Source of the DNA: Alphaproteobacteria bacterium UBA7371
GTDB taxonomy: Bacteria > Pseudomonadota > Alphaproteobacteria > UBA8317
DNA length: 11,472 nucleotides
Assembly: GCA_002469865.1 (NCBI GenBank)
Contig: DKOD01000109.1
Coordinates: 1 to 11,472, forward strand
Reading direction: 5' to 3'
The notes under the pieces: model-generated
The model's database searches: none
What the model saw: the letters and a program-made list of their open reading frames with translations, nothing else
Told to the model about the DNA's origin: nothing
Translations under genes and position numbers: made by a program
Shown: positions 6,575-11,472 of the stretch, piece after piece
How the letters are laid out: each line of letters begins with the position of its first letter
Numbering within the stretch: the stretch's first letter is position 1

Positions 6575-7015
6575 TTGAAGACGTTTCTTGCTGCCGTTTG
6601 TGGCTTATATGCGACCCATTGTTTTGCTATTGAGCTACCTCCCAAAGAACTCGATTGCATGGAACGCAACGCCTATTTTGAGGCCGGAAACCAGCATTAT
6701 GAAGGAATTCGGGCTGTTGTGGCAGTGACACTTAATCGGGTGGAGAGCAAAATTTATCCCAATAATGTCTGCGATGTTGTTTGGCAGAAATACCAGTTCT
6801 CCTGGACCCATGACGGCAAGTCCGACACCCCATCAAACAAAAAACAATTTGCCAAGGTGAAGGAATACGTGGACCTCGCACTCAAAGATTACAAAGGTGG
6901 GTACAAATTGCAAAATTCCATGTGGTTCCATAACCACACCGTGAACCCCAAATGGGCAAAACAGAAAAAGAAAATAGCAACCATTCGGGACCACACTTTT
7001 TATGGCGACCACTGA
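6575..7015 (+). CDS. SleB-family cell wall hydrolase, secreted (TTG start)
   Basis: A 146-residue protein of the Hydrolase_2/SleB family, whose members cleave peptidoglycan glycan strands (lytic transglycosylase-like). A signal peptide is clear: MKTFLAAVCGLYATHCFA, with probable cleavage after Ala18, so the mature enzyme should be periplasmic. Family landmarks are RNAYFEAGNQ (31-40) with the probable catalytic Glu36, VVAVTLNRVES (48-58), YPNNVCDVVWQ (61-71), QFSWTHDGK (74-82), and the C-terminal NPKWA...HTFYGDH. The start is TTG 6575-6577: a stop at 6530-6532 lies upstream in frame with no ATG or GTG between, and the next internal ATG would remove the signal peptide. A run of seven G ends 8 bases before it and may act as the ribosome-binding site. 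Expected role: cell wall remodelling in growth or division. The protein is short, only the catalytic domain. Confidence 0.9.
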   Translation: MKTFLAAVCGLYATHCFAIELPPKELDCMERNAYFEAGNQHYEGIRAVVAVTLNRVESKIYPNNVCDVVWQKYQFSWTHDGKSDTPSNKKQFAKVKEYVDLALKDYKGGYKLQNSMWFHNHTVNPKWAKQKKKIATIRDHTFYGDH

Positions 7016-7256
7016 CGCGCAAGCACCACAAAGCTTCACGGACCGTGGGCTTGAATGGTCAGGTGTGGTCACGGCAATTATTTATTCCCTTCTGGTTGCC
7101 TCGAACACCGGCTTGGAATTTCTTGGCTTTGGGCTGCTGCTGGCCTCTTCTTTTTTGATTGGTCTGTGGGCCTGGCGGCGTTCCTACCTGGGCATTTTTT
7201 TGTTGCAATTTTTTTATGCCTCCGCGGCCATCATTGGTTTGTTTCGTTGGGGCTGA
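7002..7256 (+). CDS. Small three-helix membrane protein, PnuC/YgjV-like
   Basis: An 84-residue hydrophobic protein with likely membrane helices near 17-33, 37-57 and 62-81, and RR at 59-60 between the last two. The pattern LEWSGVVTAIIYSLLVAS...GFGLLLASSF...FFYASAAIIGLFRW resembles small inner-membrane proteins related to YgjV and to part of the PnuC nicotinamide transporter. That link is from memory of the pattern and is tentative. Its ATG lies inside the hydrolase gene, which it overlaps by 14 bp in another frame, suggesting co-transcription and possible coupling. The ribosome-binding site is weak (GGGA about 11 bases upstream). The coherent helices and matching codon use make a real gene likely. 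Function unknown. Confidence 0.7.
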   Translation: MATTDAQAPQSFTDRGLEWSGVVTAIIYSLLVASNTGLEFLGFGLLLASSFLIGLWAWRRSYLGIFLLQFFYASAAIIGLFRWG

Positions 7257-7294
7257 CCAAAGGATTTCCAAAAAAATAAAACCAAAGTTCCCTA

Positions 7295-7323
7295 TGCCCT
7301 TGACCAGCTTGGCTTGAAGGGCA
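7295..7323 (+). promoter_or_regulatory. Stem-loop in the livH leader
   Basis: TGCCCTT (7295-7301) and AAGGGCA (7317-7323) form a perfect 7-bp stem with a 15-nt loop, ending 35 bases before the livH start. No T run follows, so it is not a standard terminator. It may protect the mRNA, affect translation or be an operator. Confidence 0.4.
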
Positions 7324-7358
7324 AGTAAGCTATCACGTATCCGGTCAGGGGATCCAGC

Positions 7359-8276
7359 TTGGAATATTTTCTGCAACAGCTCATCAATGGCCTGTCATTG
7401 GGGTCCATTTATGGATTGATCGCCATTGGCTACACCATGGTCTACGGCATCATTGGCATGATCAATTTTGCCCATGGCGATATTTACATGATTGGCGCTT
7501 TTTTGGCGGTAATCGGCTTCACCGCGATTGGGCTGGTTGGGGGGCTGTGGACGCCACTTGCCGTGGCGCTTGTCCTCATCATCGCCATGGTTTTCACCGC
7601 GGCCTATGGCTGGGTGGTGGAACGCTTCGCCTACAGGCCATTGCGTGGGTCGTTTCGTTTGGCCCCACTCATTTCAGCCATCGGCATGTCCATTCTCCTG
7701 CAAAATTATGTGCAGCTGGTTCAGGGCGCGCGGGTCAAACCCATCAGCCCCGTGGTGCAAGGTGGCTTTGAGTTGATGGAACGTGATGATGGGTTCACGG
7801 TGAACCTCTCCTACATGCAAATCATCATCATTGTTTTGACGCTGGTTTTGATGATTGTGTTTGCAACCTTGATTGCGCGAACAGCGCTTGGCCGTTCACA
7901 ACGTGCCTGCGAACAAGACAAAACCATGGCGGCGCTTGTCGGTATTAACGTGGACCGAACGATTTCACTGACCTTTGTGATTGGTGCTGCGTTGGCAGCC
8001 GTCGCTGGCGTTATGGTGACGATGTATTATGGTGTCGTTGATTTTTACATCGGCTTTCTGGCCGGCGTGAAGGCCTTCACCGCCGCGGTGCTTGGAGGTA
8101 TTGGCTCCCTACCTGGCGCCATGATTGGTGGTATTTTGATTGGCCTGATTGAGGCCTTCTGGGCCGCATATTTTTCTGCCGAATATAAGGATGTGGCTGC
8201 ATTCTCAATTCTGGTTCTGGCCCTTATTTTTCGTCCCTATGGTATCCTTGGGCGGCCAGAGGTTGAAAAAGTATGA
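7359..8276 (+). CDS. livH: Branched-chain amino acid ABC transporter permease LivH (TTG start)
   Basis: A 305-residue inner-membrane permease of the HAAT (LivH) family, one of two subunits forming the channel of an importer for leucine/isoleucine/valine or related solutes such as amides and urea. The N-terminus EYFLQQLINGLSLGSIYGLIAIGYTMVYGIIGMINFAHGD is diagnostic. The cytoplasmic loop that docks to the ATPases is around ACEQDKTMAALVGIN (183-197), followed by AGVKAFTAAVLGGIGS. Roughly eight membrane helices are visible. The start is TTG 7359-7361, with AGGGGA six bases upstream; an in-frame TAA at 7326-7328 and no ATG between exclude a longer form. It overlaps livM by 4 bp. The substrate cannot be fixed without the binding protein. 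Confidence 0.95.
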   Translation: MEYFLQQLINGLSLGSIYGLIAIGYTMVYGIIGMINFAHGDIYMIGAFLAVIGFTAIGLVGGLWTPLAVALVLIIAMVFTAAYGWVVERFAYRPLRGSFRLAPLISAIGMSILLQNYVQLVQGARVKPISPVVQGGFELMERDDGFTVNLSYMQIIIIVLTLVLMIVFATLIARTALGRSQRACEQDKTMAALVGINVDRTISLTFVIGAALAAVAGVMVTMYYGVVDFYIGFLAGVKAFTAAVLGGIGSLPGAMIGGILIGLIEAFWAAYFSAEYKDVAAFSILVLALIFRPYGILGRPEVEKV

Positions 8277-9706
8277 GTTGGCGGCTGTCCCATGATGGGC
8301 TCCGTGAGGTTCTTATGGTCATGATGGTGGCCATGCTCCTGCTGTTGCCCATGGTTGGGCTTAGAACGGTTGATTCCTCCAGCGGGCTTGGAATCGACCT
8401 TCACATTGCTGCTGTTTTTTGGGCAGTTCTGTTGATTGGTCTTGGCAAAAAATCCCTGGTTGCCGCACGGGAAAACATCCCCGTCATCGCGTACCCTGCC
8501 GCATGCGTCATGCTGCTCAGTGGTTTTTTGGCGCCATTGCCCACCGGATTTTTGGAATTTTTTGCCTTGGCCGGCGGCTTCATCTGTCTCACCAACGCCA
8601 TATTGATGACCCTGCGTGGTGGCCGGCCGATATCCAAAAATTCCTTTGGCGAGGGCATGGATGTTGTGGCCACCAAGATCCAGGCAGCCACGCCCCAGGT
8701 GGCCTGGGTGATGTTTGCCATCGTGGTGGCCCTACCCTTTGTATTTCCTGACCGTTATGTCCTCGACGTATCCATTCTTATTTTGACCTACATCATGCTC
8801 GGTTGGGGCCTGAACATCATTGTTGGCCTGGCGGGTCTTTTGGACCTTGGCTACGTGGCCTTCTATGCTGTTGGGGCTTATTCTTACGCCCTCTTAGCCA
8901 TTAATTTCGATTTGAGTTTTTGGGTATGCCTGCCCTTAGCCGGCATTCTTGCCGCTTTTGGGGGTCTTTTGCTGGGCTTCCCAGTTTTGCGGCTGCGGGG
9001 TGATTATTTTGCAATTGTGACCCTGGGGTTTGGGGAAATCATCAGGGTGGTCTTGATCAATTGGTACCAGGTAACCGGCGGCCCTGATGGGATTAACTCC
9101 GTCCCCAGACCGAGTTTTTTTGGGCTGGCTGAATTCACCAGAAGACCAAGCGGTGATCTTCCGGCATTCCATGAAATGTTTGGCCTCGATTATTCCTCCA
9201 TCCACCGAATTATTTTCCTTTACTATTTGATCCTTGTGTTGGCGCTGGTGGTGAATTTTCTTTCGGTGAGGTTGCGCAAAATGCCTATCGGCCGTGCCTG
9301 GGAGGCCATGCGTGAAGATGAAATCGCTTGTAAGTCTTTGGGCCTCAACCGCACCAACTTGAAATTAATGGCCTTCATGATCTCCGCCACCTTTGGTGGC
9401 TTTGCCGGCGCCTTCTTCGCCACCAAGCAGGGCTTCATCTCGCCAGAGAGTTTTACCTTTATTGAATCCGCCATCATTCTTGCCATTGTCGTGTTGGGCG
9501 GCATGGGCAGCCAATTGGGCATTGTGATTGCAACCCTTTTGGTGATCGGCCTGCCGGAAATATTCCGGGATCTTGAACTTTATCGAATGTTGACCTTCGG
9601 CATTGGCATGGTCCTCGTGATGGTCTGGCGACCACGTGGCCTGCTTGCGGTTCGGGAACCAAGCATCCGACTCCATGGGCTCCATGGTAAGGGTGCCAAA
9701 TCATGA
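8273..9706 (+). CDS. livM: Branched-chain amino acid ABC transporter permease LivM, long form
   Basis: The second permease subunit, partner of LivH. Residues 10 to about 115 form an N-terminal membrane domain of the LivM N-terminal type (DUF3382), with hydrophobic stretches near 13-30, 44-57, 74-87 and 93-113. The permease core follows from about 145, with WGLNIIVGLAGLLDLGYVAFYAVGAY (178-203) and LRGDYFAIVTLGFGEIIR (241-258). The ATPase-docking loop is GRAWEAMREDEIACKSLGLN (340-359). At 477 residues it is longer than the E. coli protein (about 425). The ATG overlaps the livH stop (ATGA), and its own stop overlaps the livG start in the same way, so the three are coupled. Soluble insertions are seen near 264-310. 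Confidence 0.94.
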   Translation: MSWRLSHDGLREVLMVMMVAMLLLLPMVGLRTVDSSSGLGIDLHIAAVFWAVLLIGLGKKSLVAARENIPVIAYPAACVMLLSGFLAPLPTGFLEFFALAGGFICLTNAILMTLRGGRPISKNSFGEGMDVVATKIQAATPQVAWVMFAIVVALPFVFPDRYVLDVSILILTYIMLGWGLNIIVGLAGLLDLGYVAFYAVGAYSYALLAINFDLSFWVCLPLAGILAAFGGLLLGFPVLRLRGDYFAIVTLGFGEIIRVVLINWYQVTGGPDGINSVPRPSFFGLAEFTRRPSGDLPAFHEMFGLDYSSIHRIIFLYYLILVLALVVNFLSVRLRKMPIGRAWEAMREDEIACKSLGLNRTNLKLMAFMISATFGGFAGAFFATKQGFISPESFTFIESAIILAIVVLGGMGSQLGIVIATLLVIGLPEIFRDLELYRMLTFGIGMVLVMVWRPRGLLAVREPSIRLHGLHGKGAKS

Positions 9707-10509
9707 CAACACCCCTTCTCCATGTGGAGCAGCTGACCATGAAGTTTGGCGGCTTAACGGCCGTTGATGCGGTATCTTTCACGGCCGAGCGCCATGACAT
9801 CACGGCCATTATTGGCCCCAACGGTGCCGGCAAAACAACCCTGTTTAATTGCCTGACGGGCTTTTACCGCCCCACCTCAGGCGCCCTCACCTTAACGCAT
9901 GATTTGGGTGAATATTTGCTGGAGCGCATGGAGGGGCATCAAATCGCTCATCAAGCACGTGTGGCCAGAACATTCCAAAATATTAGGCTCTTTGAGGGCA
10001 TGACGGTCCTTGAGAACCTACTTGTGGCCCAACATCACAAACTCATGCGTGCCTCCTCCTTCCTGATTGGGGGCATTTTCAAGTTACCAAGCTACCGGCA
10101 TGCCGAAGAAGAGGCCGTGATGTTGGCCACCAAATGGCTTGAAGAGGTGGGCATGGCCGATAAGGCTGATTGGCTTGCTGGCAACCTACCCTATGGCGAC
10201 CAACGCCGGCTTGAGATCGCCAGGGCCATGTGCACGGACCCCAGAATGCTCTGCCTCGATGAACCTGCGGCAGGCTTAAACCCGCGTGAAAGTGCGGAAC
10301 TTAATCAATTGATCAAAAACATCCGGGACCAACATGGCTGTGGGGTTTTGTTGATTGAACATGACATGTCCGTGGTGATGAACATATCTGACCATGTGGT
10401 GGTGCTTGATTATGGCAAAAAAATTGCCGAAGGAACGGCCGATGAGGTCCGCAACAACCCTGATGTGATCCGTGCCTATCTCGGTGATGATGAGGAGGAG
10501 GAAGCCTGA
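9703..10509 (+). CDS. livG: Branched-chain amino acid ABC transporter ATP-binding protein LivG
   Basis: A 268-residue cytoplasmic ATPase, one half of the nucleotide-binding pair driving the importer. Walker A is GPNGAGKT (38-45), the Q-loop is Gln92 (TFQNIRLF), the signature is YGDQRR (164-169, a common LivG variant of LSGGQ), Walker B is LCLDEP (183-188) with catalytic Glu187, and the switch histidine is His220 in LIEHD. The tail has the LivG-type ADEVRNNPDVIRAYLG followed by an acidic DDEEEEA. The codons of this tail create GAGGAGGAGGA (10492-10502), a strong ribosome-binding site for livF. The start ATG overlaps the livM stop by 4 bp, and the stop overlaps the livF ATG by one base. It should be fully active. 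Confidence 0.96.
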   Translation: MTTPLLHVEQLTMKFGGLTAVDAVSFTAERHDITAIIGPNGAGKTTLFNCLTGFYRPTSGALTLTHDLGEYLLERMEGHQIAHQARVARTFQNIRLFEGMTVLENLLVAQHHKLMRASSFLIGGIFKLPSYRHAEEEAVMLATKWLEEVGMADKADWLAGNLPYGDQRRLEIARAMCTDPRMLCLDEPAAGLNPRESAELNQLIKNIRDQHGCGVLLIEHDMSVVMNISDHVVVLDYGKKIAEGTADEVRNNPDVIRAYLGDDEEEEA

Positions 10510-11216
10510 TGTTGGTCATCGAGAACCTCCGCACCAATTACGGCGCCATCGAAGCCCTCAAGGGGATTTCCTTAGATGTGCAAGAAGGCGAAATCGTGAC
10601 CCTAATCGGCGCCAATGGCGCAGGAAAATCCACCACCTTGATGTCTATTTCCGGGGCGGTGCCCGCCCAATCCGGGCGCATCATTTTCGACGGTGAGGAC
10701 ATCACCAAGCTGCCTGCCCATGAGATTGTCCGCCGCAAAATTGCCCAGGCACCTGAAGGCCGGCGGATATTCCCACGCATGACCGTGGAAGAAAATTTGA
10801 TGCTCGGTGCCATGACCGCTGATCCTCAAAATTATGACCGCAATAGGGATGAAGTCTTCGAACTATTCCCAAGATTGAAAGAACGCCGTAGCCAGCGCGG
10901 TGGAACATTATCGGGCGGCGAACAACAAATGCTCGCCATTGGCAGGGCCTTGATGTCCGAGCCAAGGCTCCTGATTCTTGATGAACCATCGCTGGGCCTT
11001 GCCCCCATGATTGTGCGGCAAATTTTTGAAATCATTGCCAAGGTCAACAAAGAGCGTGGCCTCACGGTGTTCATGGTGGAGCAGAATGCAAATCAGGCAC
11101 TGAAGATCGCACACCGCGCCCATGTCCTGGTGACCGGCGAAATCACCTTGAGCGGAAAAGGGGCCGAACTTCGTGCCAATGAAGAAGTCCGTGCTGCCTA
11201 TTTGGAGGGTCATTGA
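10509..11216 (+). CDS. livF: Branched-chain amino acid ABC transporter ATP-binding protein LivF
   Basis: A 235-residue ATPase, partner of LivG. Walker A is GANGAGKS (34-41), APEGRRIFPRMTVEENL (81-97) is the family-typical helical stretch, the signature is LSGGEQQ (134-140), and Walker B is LLILDEP (154-160) with catalytic Glu159. The switch position carries the VEQN (190-193) usual in LivF proteins instead of the EHD of LivG, which helps to separate the two. The Shine-Dalgarno-like GAGGAGGAGGA lies inside the end of livG, seven bases before the ATG. The livF stop (TGA 11214-11216) overlaps the next ATG by one base. Its C-terminal codons supply GGAGGG for that gene. Confidence 0.96.
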   Translation: MLVIENLRTNYGAIEALKGISLDVQEGEIVTLIGANGAGKSTTLMSISGAVPAQSGRIIFDGEDITKLPAHEIVRRKIAQAPEGRRIFPRMTVEENLMLGAMTADPQNYDRNRDEVFELFPRLKERRSQRGGTLSGGEQQMLAIGRALMSEPRLLILDEPSLGLAPMIVRQIFEIIAKVNKERGLTVFMVEQNANQALKIAHRAHVLVTGEITLSGKGAELRANEEVRAAYLEGH

Positions 11217-11472
11217 TGCCTGGCCTTGAAAACATTGCCGTCTTTATCGGCCTCACTGTTGTGGTGTTTGGTGGTGCCGCCATTTTGGCTGGTCAGGCCC
11301 TGGCTGAATCCTGGAAACCTCGATGGGTGCTTGTGGCCTATGTGGGCCTCATGGCCTTGGGGGCACGTTTTTTGCATTATGGCATGTTTGATGAAGATTT
11401 GTGGTCCCTCTTGGGGCTTATCTACTCATTCACCGCCATCCTTTTGATTGCGCTTGTAGCCTATCAAAGGGC
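11216..11472 (+). CDS. DUF6867-like small membrane protein of the liv operon, 3' end missing
   Basis: The frame opens with ATG 11216-11218, overlapping the livF stop by one base, and stays open to the window edge (85 complete codons), so the 3' end is cut. GGAGGG (11204-11209) lies six bases upstream and supports this start. The protein begins MPGLENIAVFIGLTVVVFGG and has likely membrane helices near 8-29, 38-56 and 63-82. The block ESWKPRWVLVAY...ARFLHYGMFDEDLWSLL resembles the DUF6867 family, which I recall as a regular companion of livHMGF in alphaproteobacteria. The function is unknown; the context suggests an accessory of the importer. A gene for the periplasmic binding protein may follow outside the window. 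The family assignment is from pattern memory only. Confidence 0.75.
   Translation, partial: MPGLENIAVFIGLTVVVFGGAAILAGQALAESWKPRWVLVAYVGLMALGARFLHYGMFDEDLWSLLGLIYSFTAILLIALVAYQR

Noticed and set aside
11226..11447. 73-codon frame at the right edge
   Set aside because: It is out of frame with the membrane protein starting at 11216, which has the strong ribosome-binding site, coupling to livF and a family-like pattern.

Overview
The window looks like chromosomal DNA of a moderate-GC alphaproteobacterium, possibly a marine or Rhodospirillales-like lineage. The main evidence is the order livH-livM-livG-livF followed by a small membrane gene resembling DUF6867, an arrangement I associate with alphaproteobacterial liv operons. 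A SleB-type cell wall hydrolase and a tRNA-Ser with encoded CCA also fit. The lineage is an inference, since no rRNA or other phylogenetic marker is present.

Left part (1-6000): a cluster for lipid or CoA-thioester and redox metabolism. A crotonase-fold enoyl-CoA hydratase/isomerase enters from the left edge on the + strand and meets a convergent minus-strand series. In transcription order that series is: glutathione S-transferase, SDR oxidoreductase, about 200 bp gap, cytochrome P450, about 250 bp gap, MECR/ETR-like medium-chain reductase, and an SCPx-type thiolase. GST-SDR and reductase-thiolase are tightly coupled pairs. The gap before the P450 carries a perfect CAAACG-AA-CGTTTG palindrome inside a second, outer inverted repeat. 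This looks like a TetR-type operator placed over a candidate promoter. A reasonable reading is an inducible catabolic or modification route for a hydrophobic acid: oxidation by the P450 and SDR, double-bond reduction by the reductase, chain cleavage by the thiolase. The substrate cannot be read from the sequence.

Middle (6000-7360): a gene-poor promoter region, a minus-strand tRNA-Ser(GCT), then a + strand SleB-family hydrolase with a TTG start and signal peptide. A small three-helix membrane protein gene overlaps its end by 14 bp.

Right part (7359-11472): a compact + strand operon for a branched-chain amino acid (or related amide/urea) ABC importer. It encodes permeases LivH and LivM, ATPases LivG and LivF, and a DUF6867-like membrane protein cut by the window edge. 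Successive genes overlap by 4, 4, 1 and 1 bp, so translation is probably coupled throughout. No substrate-binding protein is in the window; it may lie just downstream.

I saw no mobile element, CRISPR array, rRNA or convincing rho-independent terminator. Nothing here is clearly a new system. The best leads are the operator upstream of the P450, the SDR without its catalytic tyrosine, and the small genes.
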